A stretch of 64,000 nt of DNA from Streptomyces sp. CB02923 (GCF_001905005.1 NZ_LWKZ01000025.1:558001-622000), one strand, 5' to 3'. Counted from the first letter of the stretch, positions 48,289-57,411 are shown. Numbers and translations: made by a program. The notes: generated from the letters alone by a model not told the origin.

Positions 48289-49245
48289 ATGCCCGCAGTG
48301 ACCGTAGAGAACCCGCTGACCCTGCCCCGGGTGGCAGCGCCCGCCGACGCCCGTCCGCGCGCCGTGCTGTCCGTCGCCACCGCGCCCGGCGGTTTCGAGG
48401 GGGAGGGCTTTCCGGTACGGCGTGCCTTCGCCGGCATCGACTACACGTACCTGGATCCGTTCATCATGATGGACCAGATGGGCGAGGTGGAGTACGCGCC
48501 GGGCGAGCCCAAGGGCACCCCCTGGCACCCGCACCGCGGCTTCGAGACCGTCACCTACCTGATCGACGGCAGCTTCATCCACCGCGACTCGCACGGCGGC
48601 GGTGGCGTGATCAACGACGGCGACACCCAGTGGATGACGGCGGGCTCCGGCCTGCTGCACATCGAGGCGCCGCCGGAGGACCTGGTCATGACGGGCGGGC
48701 TCTTCCACGGCCTCCAGCTGTGGGTGAACCTTCCCAAGAAGGACAAGATGATGGCGCCGCGCTACCAGGACATCGGCGGCGGCCAGGTCAAGCTGCTGAC
48801 CTCGGCGGACGGCGGCGCGCTGCTGCGGATCATCGCGGGCTCCGTCGACGGTCACGAGGGGCCGGGCATCACCCACACCCCGATCACGATGGTGCACGTC
48901 TCGGTCAATCCCGGGGCCGAGGTGACCATCCCGTGGCGTTCGGACTTCAACGCGCTGGCGTACGGACTGGCCGGCCGCGGCACCGCCGGGCCGCTCGGCC
49001 GCCCGTTCCGTACCGGCCAGGCCGTCGTGTTCGGACCCGGCGGCGACTCGCTCACCATCCGGGCGGACGCCACGCAGGAGTCCCGCAGTCCCAACCTGGA
49101 GGTCGTGCTGCTCGGCGGGCAGCCGATCCGCGAGCCGATGATGCACTACGGCCCGTTCGTCATGAACACCCACGCCGAACTGGCCCAGGCCTTCGAGGAC
49201 TTCCAGGCCGGACGGCTGGGGACGGTACCGGCCGAAGGCCACTGA
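48289..49245 (+). CDS. Pirin-family protein
   Basis: A 318-residue bicupin. The N-terminal cupin has the iron ligands HPHRGFETVTY, His in SFIHRDSHGG and Glu in HIEAPPED. Bacterial pirins have quercetinase-like activity or act on pyruvate metabolism; the activity here is not known. GAGGAGG precedes the ATG. A TTCAAC/GTTGAA palindrome upstream suggests control by a MarR-type regulator encoded elsewhere. It is divergent from the BLIP-like protein gene. Confidence 0.9.
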   Translation: MPAVTVENPLTLPRVAAPADARPRAVLSVATAPGGFEGEGFPVRRAFAGIDYTYLDPFIMMDQMGEVEYAPGEPKGTPWHPHRGFETVTYLIDGSFIHRDSHGGGGVINDGDTQWMTAGSGLLHIEAPPEDLVMTGGLFHGLQLWVNLPKKDKMMAPRYQDIGGGQVKLLTSADGGALLRIIAGSVDGHEGPGITHTPITMVHVSVNPGAEVTIPWRSDFNALAYGLAGRGTAGPLGRPFRTGQAVVFGPGGDSLTIRADATQESRSPNLEVVLLGGQPIREPMMHYGPFVMNTHAELAQAFEDFQAGRLGTVPAEGH

Positions 49246-49363
49246 GCCGGACGGGCGGGTACGGGCCGGACGCGGCCCGTACCCGCCCGCGTCCGTATCA
49301 AGGCCGCATCCGCTCGCGGCGGAATGCCGTCGTACGCGGGCGGCTCCGTGATCCACTGGCAGG

Positions 49364-50524
49364 GTGCGAAACGATCTGAAATCCCCGGACCGTCAGCCGC
49401 TGCTCCCGGTCGCCGCCCGCCGCTCCGCGGCCTGGTGCGGTGTGGGCCTGCTCGTCGCCGCCGTGGTGGCCGTCGGCGTGTGGCTGTGCGTGACGCTGAG
49501 CGCCGCTGTCACCCCCGTCCTGCTGGCCCTGCTCGGCAGCGCGCTGCTCGGGCCGGTCTACCGGCGGCTGGTGGCGATGAAACTCAACCGTTCGCTGGCC
49601 GCCGGGCTGACCTGCGCGCTGCTGGTCGTGGTGGTCGGCGGCGCCGGGTACATCGTCGTCAGCGCGCTGATCGACACCGGTGACCAGATCATCGCCTCGC
49701 TCAAGGACGCCGCCAAGGAGGTGTCCCGGCACTTCGGCGCCGCGGGCACCTCACTGGACGACATCGTCTCCAACGCCAAGCCGCTCATAGGGAAGTTCGG
49801 CGGCACCGCGGCCACCGGCGTCCTGGAGGGCGTCGGCGTCGTCGCGGCCACCCTCGCCGCGTCCGTACTCGCCCTGTTCCTGACGTTCTTCTTCCTGCGC
49901 GACGCGGACAAGGCCGTCCGGGCCCTGCACGACTGGGCGCCCGGCGACTCCGGGCCGGGGCTGGAGCAGATGGCCCGCCGCGGCTACCAGGCCATCGAGG
50001 GCTTCATGCGCGGTACGACGCTGATCGCGCTGATCGACGCCATCGGCATCACCGTCGGCCTGCTGATCCTCCAGGTGCCCGGCGCTTTCGGGCTGGGCGC
50101 GCTGGTCTTCGTCGGCGCCTACATCCCGTACCTGGGCTCGTTCCTGTCCGGCTCGGTGGCCGTGCTGGTCGCGTTCGCCGACGACCGCGGTCCGGCCATC
50201 GCGATCTGGACACTGGGCATCGTCCTGGTGGTGTTCTTCCTGGAGGGCCACATCCTCCAGCCGATGGTGCAGAGCCGTACGGTCCAGATGCACCCGGCGA
50301 TCGTGATGCTGGCGATCACCGCGGGCGCCAGCGTCGCCGGGGTCATGGGGATGCTGCTGTCCGTGCCGCTGACCGCGGCGGCCTTCGGCGTGCTCTCGGA
50401 GCTGCGCCGGCACTACGCGGCGGGTTCGGGCAGCGAGCCGACCGGCGACTCGACCGGCGGCTCGAACGGCGGGGCGGACATGTCCGCCAGGGACGGCTCG
50501 GCGCCGCCCGCCGCGTCCTCGTAG
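49364..50524 (+). CDS. AI-2E family permease
   Basis: A 386-residue inner-membrane protein with about eight segments (AWCGVGLLVAAVVAVGVWL, VLALFLTFFFLRDADKAV, LGALVFVGAYIPYLGSFLSG, VVFFLEGHILQPMVQSRTVQ). The family is named for an AI-2 exporter in E. coli; other members are Na+/H+ antiporters or of unknown role, so the name should not be taken as function. The GTG start is set by the ORF. The C-terminal 112 bases overlap antisense with the end of the convergent phosphatase gene, in a Ser/Gly-rich tail on both sides. Confidence 0.85.
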   Translation: MRNDLKSPDRQPLLPVAARRSAAWCGVGLLVAAVVAVGVWLCVTLSAAVTPVLLALLGSALLGPVYRRLVAMKLNRSLAAGLTCALLVVVVGGAGYIVVSALIDTGDQIIASLKDAAKEVSRHFGAAGTSLDDIVSNAKPLIGKFGGTAATGVLEGVGVVAATLAASVLALFLTFFFLRDADKAVRALHDWAPGDSGPGLEQMARRGYQAIEGFMRGTTLIALIDAIGITVGLLILQVPGAFGLGALVFVGAYIPYLGSFLSGSVAVLVAFADDRGPAIAIWTLGIVLVVFFLEGHILQPMVQSRTVQMHPAIVMLAITAGASVAGVMGMLLSVPLTAAAFGVLSELRRHYAAGSGSEPTGDSTGGSNGGADMSARDGSAPPAASS

Positions 50525-52665
50525 AGCTCGAACCACGTCGACTTGCCGTCACCGCGCGGGTCCACGCCCCACGCGCCCGCCAGCAGCTCCATCAGCACCA
50601 GGCCGCGCCCCGAGGACGCCAGCTCGCCCGGGGTGCGGCGGTGCGGCAGCTCGTCGCTGCTGTCGGCGACGTCGACCCGGATACGGCGGCTGCCCCGCAC
50701 GCCGGTGATCTCCGCGACCAGCAGCGCGTCGCCGTCCGTGTGCATCAGCACATTGGTGACCATCTCGGAGACCATCAGGACGGCCGAGTCGACCTGGTCC
50801 TCGTCGGTCCAGTCGTGCAGTACGTCGCGGACCTGGCCGCGCGCCTCCGCTATCCGCTGGGGCTCGGACTGCTTGACGGTCAGCACGGTACGGCGGACGG
50901 GCTGGTGCGCCGCCGCACCGCCGGTGCCGACCCCGCAGCTGCCGCCCGCACGGCACAGCAGCAGCATCGCTATGTCGTCCTCGCGGCGGTCCAGGAACGG
51001 GCCGGTGGTGTGGTACGAGGGCGGGCCGTGCACGGCCTGGACGAGCGCGTCGGCGAGCTTCTCCAGGCCCGCCGCGTCCTCCAGGGTGGGGGCGGCCACG
51101 TCCGTGGCGTTCCCGTCCGGGTCCTCGGCCCCGTACGTCTCGATGACGTGCCGCAGCCGCGCCCAGCCCGACTCCAGGTCGTGCCCGCCGGTCTCGATCA
51201 GCCCGTCCGTACAGACCAGCATCGTCTCGCCGGGCTCCAGGACGAGCCGGGTGGTCGGGTAGTCGGTGTCCGGCACGATGCCCAGCGGCAGGCCGCCCGC
51301 GGTCGGCCGGACGAGTACGGTGCCGTCGGCCATCCGGATGGTGGGGTCGGGGTGGCCGGCCCGCGCGATGTCCAGCAGGCCGGTCGCCGGGTCCACCTCG
51401 ATGTAGAGGCAGGTCGCGAAGCGCGGGTCCTCGCCGCCGAACTCCGTGTCGTTGATCCCGGACAGGAAGCGGGAGGCGCGGGAGAGCACCGCGTCGGGGT
51501 GGTGGCCCTCCGAGGCGTAGGCGCGCAGGGCGATCCGCAGCTGTCCCATCAGGCCGGCGGCCCGTACGTCGTGGCCCTGTACGTCGCCGATGACCAGCGC
51601 GATCCGGCCGGACGGCAGCGTGATCATGTCGTACCAGTCGCCGCCGACCTCCAGGCCGCCGCCGGTCGGCACGTACCGCGCCGCCACCGTCATGCCGGGG
51701 ATGTCCGGCTGCACGGTCGGCATCATGCTGCGCTGGAGGCCGTCGGTCAGCTCGCGCCGCGACTCCTGGTCACCGGCGCGGGCCAGCGCCTGGGCGAGCA
51801 TCCGGGCGACGGTGGTGAGCACCGAGCGCTCGTCGGGCGTGAAGGCGACGGGGGTGCCGAAGCCCGCCATCCAGGCGCCGATCGTGCGGCCCGCGCTCAC
51901 CAGGGGCAGGAAGGCCCAGGACTCGCGGTGGAAGGCGGTGGCCAGCGGCCAGGTGGCGGGGTAGCGGCGGCGGTAGTCGTCGGGGCTCGGCAGATAGATG
52001 GCGCGGCCGGTCCGTACCACCTCGGCGGCCGGATAGTCGGTGTCCAGCGGCATGTCGACGAAGGGCTCGATGTCGCCCTGCTTGTGGCCGTGGTGGCCGA
52101 TGACGGAGATCCGGTCGCCCTCGATGCCGAAGACCGCCAGGCCGTCGGGGCTGAAGCCGGGCATGGACAGGCCGGCGGCGACGCGCAGCACCTCGGCGGT
52201 GGAGTGCGCCTCGGCGAGCGCGCGGCCCGCGTCCAGCAGGAACGCCTCGCGGGAGCGGCGCCAGTCGCCGGAGGCCGGGGCGTGCGGGGAGGCGGTGCCG
52301 GGCTGCGCCTCGGGGATCTCCTGGACGGTGCCGACCAGCTCGAAGTCCGTGTGGTCGGTCTCGCTGCGCAGGAAGGCCCGGGAGCGGCTGCGTACGGTGC
52401 GCAGGACCCGGCCCTCGCTGTCCATCACGCGCAGCCGGGCCTCGGCGATGCTGCTCTCGGTGACGGCGAGGTTGACGATGCCGGTGATCTCGGCGAAGTC
52501 GGCCGGGTGGAGGCGGGAGCGCATGGCCGCCTCGGACAGCTCGACGGGCTTCGCGGGCAGCCCGAGCAGCCGGGCGGTCTCGGCGTCGAGGGTCACCCGA
52601 CCCGAGACGTTGTCCCAGCGCCACAGGCCGGTCGCGGTGGCGGCCAGGAGCTCCTTGGTGCGCAT
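50413..52665 (-). CDS. SpoIIE-type PP2C phosphatase with PAS, GAF and HATPase domains
   Basis: A 750-residue signalling protein. PAS (about 1-115; GLWRWDNVSGRVTLD, LHPADFAEIT), GAF (about 140-300; FLLDAGRALAEAHS, WAFLPLVSAGRTIG), SpoIIE phosphatase (about 320-565; GGDWYDMI, VIGDVQGHD, DRREDDIAML metal-binding Asp) and a C-terminal RsbW-like HATPase (about 590-715; MVSEMVTNVLMHTDG, GRGLVLMELLA). It dephosphorylates and phosphorylates anti-anti-sigma factors, linking a sensed signal to sigma factor activity. The ATG at 52665 starts directly at the PAS domain. It is divergent from aspS. The 3' end overlaps the permease gene. Confidence 0.9.
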   Translation of the reverse strand: MRTKELLAATATGLWRWDNVSGRVTLDAETARLLGLPAKPVELSEAAMRSRLHPADFAEITGIVNLAVTESSIAEARLRVMDSEGRVLRTVRSRSRAFLRSETDHTDFELVGTVQEIPEAQPGTASPHAPASGDWRRSREAFLLDAGRALAEAHSTAEVLRVAAGLSMPGFSPDGLAVFGIEGDRISVIGHHGHKQGDIEPFVDMPLDTDYPAAEVVRTGRAIYLPSPDDYRRRYPATWPLATAFHRESWAFLPLVSAGRTIGAWMAGFGTPVAFTPDERSVLTTVARMLAQALARAGDQESRRELTDGLQRSMMPTVQPDIPGMTVAARYVPTGGGLEVGGDWYDMITLPSGRIALVIGDVQGHDVRAAGLMGQLRIALRAYASEGHHPDAVLSRASRFLSGINDTEFGGEDPRFATCLYIEVDPATGLLDIARAGHPDPTIRMADGTVLVRPTAGGLPLGIVPDTDYPTTRLVLEPGETMLVCTDGLIETGGHDLESGWARLRHVIETYGAEDPDGNATDVAAPTLEDAAGLEKLADALVQAVHGPPSYHTTGPFLDRREDDIAMLLLCRAGGSCGVGTGGAAAHQPVRRTVLTVKQSEPQRIAEARGQVRDVLHDWTDEDQVDSAVLMVSEMVTNVLMHTDGDALLVAEITGVRGSRRIRVDVADSSDELPHRRTPGELASSGRGLVLMELLAGAWGVDPRGDGKSTWFELYEDAAGGAEPSLADMSAPPFEPPVESPVGSLPEPAA

Positions 52666-52832
52666 TGCATCACTTTATGTGGGTTTGAGGGTGCCCGACC
52701 AGCGCGGCGGGCACCACCATCTTCGCATGACCATCTTGACGCGTATATGTCAACGACGGGGTTGGGGGGTGACCGGTAACCTGGAGCGGTTACAGGAAAC
52801 TCACCCCCAACTTGCGACGACTTGGATGAGCG
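52666..52832. promoter_or_regulatory. Divergent promoter region, phosphatase / aspS
   Basis: Contains the inverted repeat TTGAC-N8-GTCAA (52736-52753), AT-richer than its surroundings. A canonical -10 at proper spacing was not found. The ATG of aspS has a weak GAGCG just ahead. Confidence 0.4.
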
Positions 52833-54596
52833 ATGCATCGGTACCGGTCCCATAACTGTGGCGAGCTCCGAGCCGCGGACGTCGACACCGACGTCCGCCT
52901 CAGCGGCTGGCTGCACAATCGACGTGACCTGGGCGGCATCCTCTTCATCGATCTGCGCGACCACTACGGTCTGGTCCAGCTCGTCGCCCGCCCCGGCACC
53001 CCCGCCAACGAGGCGCTCGGCTCGCTGACCAAGGAGTCCGTCGTCCGGATCGACGGCCGGGTCACCGCGCGCGGCGCGGACAACGTCAACCCCGACCTGC
53101 CCACCGGCGAGATCGAGGTCGAGGTCACGGCCGTCGAGGTGCTGGGCGCCGCCGAGCAGATCCCCTTCACGATCAACGCCGAGGACGGGGTCAACGAGGA
53201 GAAGCGCCTCGAATTCCGCTTCCTGGACCTGCGCCGCGAGCGGATGCACCGCAACCTGATGCTGCGCACCGCCGTCATCTCCGCCATCCGGCACAAGATG
53301 ACCGCCCTCGGCTTCAACGAGATGGCGACGCCGATCCTGTCCGCGACCTCCCCCGAGGGCGCCCGCGACTTCCTCGTCCCGTCCCGTCTGCACGCCGGCC
53401 GGTTCTACGCGCTGCCGCAGGCCCCGCAGCAGTTCAAGCAGCTGCTGATGATCGCGGGCTTCGACCGCTACTTCCAGATCGCGCCCTGCTTCCGCGACGA
53501 GGACGCCCGCGCGGACCGCTCGCCGGGCGAGTTCTACCAGCTCGACGTCGAGATGAGCTTCGTCGAGCAGGAGGACGTCTTCGGCCCGATCGAGCAGCTG
53601 ATGACCGAGCTGTTCACCGAGTTCGGCGGCGGCCGCACGGTCACCTCGCCGTTCCCGCGCATCCCGTTCCGCGAGTCGATGCTCAAGTACGGCTCCGACA
53701 AGCCGGACCTCCGCGCCGAGCTGGAGCTCGTCGACGTCTCGGACGTCTTCGCCGGCTCCGGCTTCAAGGCGTTCGCCGGCAAGCACGTACGTGCCCTGGC
53801 CGTGCCGGACACCGCCGACCAGCCGCGCAAGTTCTTCGACCAGATGGGTGACTTCGCCGTCCAGCAGGGCGCGAAGGGCCTGGCCTGGGTCCGCGTCGGC
53901 GAGTCCAACGCCCTGTCCGGCCCGATCGCCAAGTTCCTCACCGAGGACGACGTGAAGTCGCTGGTCGAGGCCCTGGACCTGAAGCCCGGCTCGGCGGTCT
54001 TCTTCGGCGCCGGCGAGTTCGACGAGGTCTCCAAGATCATGGGCGCGGTCCGCGTCGAGGCGGCCAAGCGCACCGGCCACTTCGTCGACGGCGAGTTCCG
54101 CTTCTGCTGGATCGTCGACTTCCCGATGTTCGAGAAGGACGAGGACACCGGCAAGATCGAGTTCTCCCACAACCCGTTCTCCATGCCGCAGGGGGGCCTG
54201 GAGGCGCTGGAGACCAAGGACCCGCTGGACATCCTCGCCTGGCAGTACGACATCGTCTGCAACGGCGTCGAGCTGTCCTCCGGCGCCATCCGCAACCACG
54301 AGCCGGACGTCATGTACAAGGCGTTCGCCATCGCCGGCTACGACAAGGACACCGTCGAAGCCGAGTTCGGCGGCATGCTCCGCGCCTTCAAGTTCGGCGC
54401 CCCGCCCCACGGCGGCATCGCCCCCGGCGTCGACCGCATCGTCATGCTCCTCGCCGACGAGCCCAACATCCGCGAGACCATCGCCTTCCCCCTCAACGGC
54501 AACGCCCAGGACCTGCTGATGGGCGCACCGTCGGAGGTCGAGGAGTCGCGGCTGAAGGAACTGCACCTGTCGATCCGCAAGCCGCAGGTGAAGTAG
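52833..54596 (+). CDS. aspS: Aspartyl-tRNA synthetase
   Basis: Class II synthetase, 587 residues, charging tRNA-Asp. The N-terminal anticodon-binding OB fold has LSGWLHNRRDLGGILFID. Motif 2 is in PCFRDEDARADRSPGEFYQL, and motif 3 in GGIAPGVDRIVMLL. The bacterial GAD insert is present between. In bacteria without asparaginyl-tRNA synthetase, the enzyme also charges tRNA-Asn for GatCAB; a Leu (RRDLGG) rather than His at the known determinant position is worth noting. A strong hairpin follows the stop codon. Confidence 0.95.
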   Translation: MHRYRSHNCGELRAADVDTDVRLSGWLHNRRDLGGILFIDLRDHYGLVQLVARPGTPANEALGSLTKESVVRIDGRVTARGADNVNPDLPTGEIEVEVTAVEVLGAAEQIPFTINAEDGVNEEKRLEFRFLDLRRERMHRNLMLRTAVISAIRHKMTALGFNEMATPILSATSPEGARDFLVPSRLHAGRFYALPQAPQQFKQLLMIAGFDRYFQIAPCFRDEDARADRSPGEFYQLDVEMSFVEQEDVFGPIEQLMTELFTEFGGGRTVTSPFPRIPFRESMLKYGSDKPDLRAELELVDVSDVFAGSGFKAFAGKHVRALAVPDTADQPRKFFDQMGDFAVQQGAKGLAWVRVGESNALSGPIAKFLTEDDVKSLVEALDLKPGSAVFFGAGEFDEVSKIMGAVRVEAAKRTGHFVDGEFRFCWIVDFPMFEKDEDTGKIEFSHNPFSMPQGGLEALETKDPLDILAWQYDIVCNGVELSSGAIRNHEPDVMYKAFAIAGYDKDTVEAEFGGMLRAFKFGAPPHGGIAPGVDRIVMLLADEPNIRETIAFPLNGNAQDLLMGAPSEVEESRLKELHLSIRKPQVK

Positions 54597-54612
54597 TTCG
54601 TTCGTACGTGTG

Positions 54613-54644
54613 AAGGGCCCGCGATCGTATGATCGCGGGCCCTT
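54613..54644 (+). terminator. Terminator after aspS
   Basis: AAGGGCCCGCGATC and GATCGCGGGCCCTT form a perfect 14-bp stem with a GTAT loop, ending in a short T run, 17 bases after the aspS stop. Confidence 0.9.
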
Positions 54645-54744
54645 TCGCGTGCCACGCTCCGGGTAACCAGCACATGGTTCCGGGCCCCTCGTGCGTTGCG
54701 GCAGCCTATGCTGGGGGCGAGACGGCGCGCCGGGAGGACTTCCA

Positions 54745-55305
54745 GTGGACAGCAACATCAACGCGCTCATCAAGATGTGGCACGAGCAGGACATTCCCGA
54801 TGGTCTGCGTGCCGAACTGCTCGACGGTGAACTTGTCATGCAGGCGAATCCGGGGATCGTTCATGATCTCCCCGCCCGCAGCCTCGTCCGGCACACTCCA
54901 GAGCCCTTCGAGGCATGGAGTGAGCGTGGCATCCTGGTGGCCGATGATTACCGGCCCCGCGCCGACGCCGTCATCATCCGCGCCGAAGACCGCCCGGCCC
55001 CCGACTTCGCGGAAGCGGACTTGCCGCCGCAGATCGTCCTCGCCGTCGTGGAAACGGTCTCCACGACCCGTACGGCCATCAAGCGGGACTGGGAGGACAA
55101 GCGAGAGCGCTACGCCGAGGCCGGCATCCCCGTGTACCTGATCGTCGATCCCAACGACGCCACCTGGCACGTGCTCCAGCTCGACGGCCGCCACTACGTC
55201 GAGACCGCGAAGGGCATCTTCGGCCAGGAGATTCCCCTGCCGGAACCGATGGGTTTCACCGTACGGACGGCGGGCTGGCACCCGTATGGCGGTACGTCCG
55301 CGTAG
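54745..55305 (+). CDS. Uma2-family (PD-(D/E)XK nuclease-like) protein
   Basis: A 186-residue DUF820/Uma2 protein of the restriction-endonuclease-like superfamily. YRPRADAVII carries the first acid, VLAVVETVS the Glu of the D...ExK core and KRERYAEAGIPVYLIVD the Lys/Tyr signature. Uma2 genes are expanded in cyanobacteria and actinobacteria and their substrate is unknown. GGGAGGA precedes the GTG start. A 16-bp sequence (ggttccgggcccctcg) occurs at 54675-54690 and at 55346-55361, on either side of the gene. It is convergent with metG. Confidence 0.85.
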   Translation: MDSNINALIKMWHEQDIPDGLRAELLDGELVMQANPGIVHDLPARSLVRHTPEPFEAWSERGILVADDYRPRADAVIIRAEDRPAPDFAEADLPPQIVLAVVETVSTTRTAIKRDWEDKRERYAEAGIPVYLIVDPNDATWHVLQLDGRHYVETAKGIFGQEIPLPEPMGFTVRTAGWHPYGGTSA

Positions 55306-55324
55306 GCGCCGCCCGCGCATGCCG

Positions 55325-55357
55325 GGGGCCCGGAACCGGTGAACGGTTCCGGGCCCC
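55325..55357. terminator. Bidirectional hairpin between Uma2 and metG
   Basis: GGGGCCCGGAACCG and CGGTTCCGGGCCCC form a perfect 14-bp stem with a five-base loop, between two convergent genes. The right arm is part of the 16-bp direct repeat that flanks the Uma2 gene. Confidence 0.85.
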
Positions 55358-55377
55358 TCGGCGTCATGTCCGTCCGC

Positions 55378-57087
55378 CTACTCCGCCGCGCCGAACCGCT
55401 CCCGGTACGACTCCAGGTCGTCCTCCGTGATCTTCGCGAAGAGCACCGGCGGCACGGTGAACGCCGTGCCGGCCGGGACCGAGGCCAGCGCGCGGGCCTC
55501 GTCCGTGGTGACCCAGGCCGCCGTGTCGCCGTCCAGCGCGAACGCGCCCCGCATCGCCTTCGCCGCCGCCGGGATGAACGGCTCCGAGACGATCGCGTAC
55601 AGGTGGATCAGGTTCATCGCGGTCCGCAGCGTCAACGCCGCCGCTTCCTGGTCGGTCTTGATCTCCAGCCAGGGGGCCTTCTCCTCCAGGTAGGAGTTGC
55701 CCGCGCTCCACAGCGCCCGCAGCGCCGCCGCCGCCTTGCGGAACTGGAGCGCCTCCATGTGGCTCTCGTACTCCGCCAGCAGCTCGGCGATCTGCCCGCC
55801 CAGCTTCGCCTCGGCCTCTCCGGCCACCGCGCCCGCCGGCACCTCGTCGCCGAAGCGCTTGCGGGAGAAGGACAGCACCCGGTTGACGAAGTTGCCGAGG
55901 GTGTCGGCCAGGTCCTTGTTGACCGAGGAGGAGAACAGCTCCCAGGTGAAGGACGTGTCGTCGGACTCCGGCGCGTTGGCGATCAGGAAGTAGCGCCAGT
56001 AGTCGGCGGGCAGCAGTTCCAGCGCCGCGTCGGTGAAGATGCCGCGCTGCTGCGAGGTGGAGAACTTGCCGCCGTAGTACGTCAGCCAGTTGAACGCCTT
56101 GAGGAAGTCGACCTTCTTCCACGGCTCGCGCGTGCCGAGCTCGGTGGCCGGGAACATCACCGAGTGGAACGGGACGTTGTCCTTGGCCATGAACTCCGTG
56201 TAGCGCACGTCGTCGGCCTCGTACCACCACGACTTCCAGTCGCGGTTCGCCGGGTCGGCGTCCGCCCACTCCTTCGTCGAGGCGATGTACTCGATCGGCG
56301 CGTCGAACCAGACGTAGAAGACCTTGCCCTCGGCAGCCAGCTCCGGCCACACGTCGGCCGGGACCGGCACGCCCCACTCCAGGTCACGGGTGATCGCCCG
56401 GTCCTGAAGCCCCTCGGTCAGCCACTTGCGCGCGATGGACGACGCCAGCGTCGGCCACTCGTCGCTGCTGTCGTCGATCCACTGCTCGACCTCGCCCTGG
56501 AGCGCGGACTGGAGCAGGAAGAGGTGCTTGGTCTCGCGCACCTCCAGCTCGCTGCTGCCGCTGATCGCCGAACGCGCGTCGATCAGATCGGTCGGGTCCA
56601 GGACGCGGGTGCAGTTCTCGCACTGGTCGCCGCGGGCCTTGTCGTAACCGCAGTGCGGGCACGTGCCGACGATGTAGCGGTCCGGCAGGAAGCGGTCGTC
56701 GGTGATCGAGAAGACCTGCCGGATGGCCCGCTCCTCGATGAAGCCGTTCTCGTGCAGCTTGCGCGCGAAGTGCTGCGTCAGCTCCACGTTCTGCTGCGAG
56801 GAGCTGCGCCCGAAGTGGTCGAACTGCAGGTGGAAGCCGTCGTAGATCGCCTTCTGCGCGTCGTGCTGCTCGCCGCAGTACGCGTCGACGGACTGGCCGG
56901 CGGCCTTGGCCGCCAGCTCGGCGGGCGTGCCGTGCTCGTCCGTCGCACAGATGTAGAGCACCTCGTGGCCGCGCTGGCGCATATACCGCCCGTACACGTC
57001 GGCCGGGAGCATGGACCCCACCATGTTGCCCAGGTGCTTGATCCCGTTGATGTACGGAAGGGCGCTGGTGATGAGGTGTCGAGCCAT
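55378..57087 (-). CDS. metG: Methionyl-tRNA synthetase
   Basis: Class I synthetase, 569 residues, that charges initiator and elongator tRNA-Met. The HIGH-like motif is NGIKHLGN near the N-terminus. A Zn-binding knuckle has CPHC...CENC (residues about 142-159). FYVWFDAPIEYI is in the catalytic domain. The KMSKS loop reads KFSTSQQRG here, a divergent version. The anticodon-binding helical domain follows and there is no C-terminal dimer domain. The start at 57087 gives MARHLITSALPYING. Upstream, 324 bases separate it from the next gene. Confidence 0.95.
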   Translation of the reverse strand: MARHLITSALPYINGIKHLGNMVGSMLPADVYGRYMRQRGHEVLYICATDEHGTPAELAAKAAGQSVDAYCGEQHDAQKAIYDGFHLQFDHFGRSSSQQNVELTQHFARKLHENGFIEERAIRQVFSITDDRFLPDRYIVGTCPHCGYDKARGDQCENCTRVLDPTDLIDARSAISGSSELEVRETKHLFLLQSALQGEVEQWIDDSSDEWPTLASSIARKWLTEGLQDRAITRDLEWGVPVPADVWPELAAEGKVFYVWFDAPIEYIASTKEWADADPANRDWKSWWYEADDVRYTEFMAKDNVPFHSVMFPATELGTREPWKKVDFLKAFNWLTYYGGKFSTSQQRGIFTDAALELLPADYWRYFLIANAPESDDTSFTWELFSSSVNKDLADTLGNFVNRVLSFSRKRFGDEVPAGAVAGEAEAKLGGQIAELLAEYESHMEALQFRKAAAALRALWSAGNSYLEEKAPWLEIKTDQEAAALTLRTAMNLIHLYAIVSEPFIPAAAKAMRGAFALDGDTAAWVTTDEARALASVPAGTAFTVPPVLFAKITEDDLESYRERFGAAE

Positions 57088-57411
57088 TGCCGGCTGCTCC
57101 CAAGTTGCTACGGTGAGTGAGGTTTTGTTCTACGGAACGTCAATATCGTACTGGACGGGTACCGGGGTACCGCGCGTGGTTTTCCGCGTCCTGGACGTGG
57201 CTGCACTTGCCTGCGCGTGCCTTGATCGTCCGGTGATCGTCCGAGGGGCGGCGGTGCGGGGAGGCCCGGGGGCTGTGCGGGGGACGCACGGTGGCTGTGC
57301 GGGGCTTGCGGGCCGCTCGGGGGCGTGTGGGGTCGTGCGGGGTCGTGCGGGGGCGTGCGGGGTCGTGCGGGGGCGTGCCGGGCTTTTCGGCGGGCGGGCC
57401 CCGTCGAATGA
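57088..57411. promoter_or_regulatory. metG upstream region with 10-bp repeats
   Basis: The first 70 bases are AT-richer and should hold the metG promoter, although no clear boxes were found. No T-box-like leader is seen. Next to the methyltransferase end lie six 10-bp units, gggcgtgcgg / ggtcgtgcgg (57321-57380). No gene is supported. Confidence 0.5.
57321..57380. repeat. 10-bp tandem repeat, six units
   Basis: gggcgtgtgg, ggtcgtgcgg (twice), gggcgtgcgg, ggtcgtgcgg, gggcgtgccg. It lies between the end of the methyltransferase gene and the metG promoter, both on the minus strand. Confidence 0.85.

Noticed and set aside
52593..54839. 748-codon minus-strand frame opposite aspS
   Set aside because: Antisense to a full-length aspartyl-tRNA synthetase with all class II motifs.
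2182..57380. Possibility that the short tandem arrays are CRISPR arrays
   Set aside because: The units are contiguous with no spacers, and unit sizes differ from one array to another. No cas genes are present.
57088..57411. T-box or other riboswitch upstream of metG
   Set aside because: No conserved T-box sequence, specifier hairpin or antiterminator could be recognised in the 324 bases.
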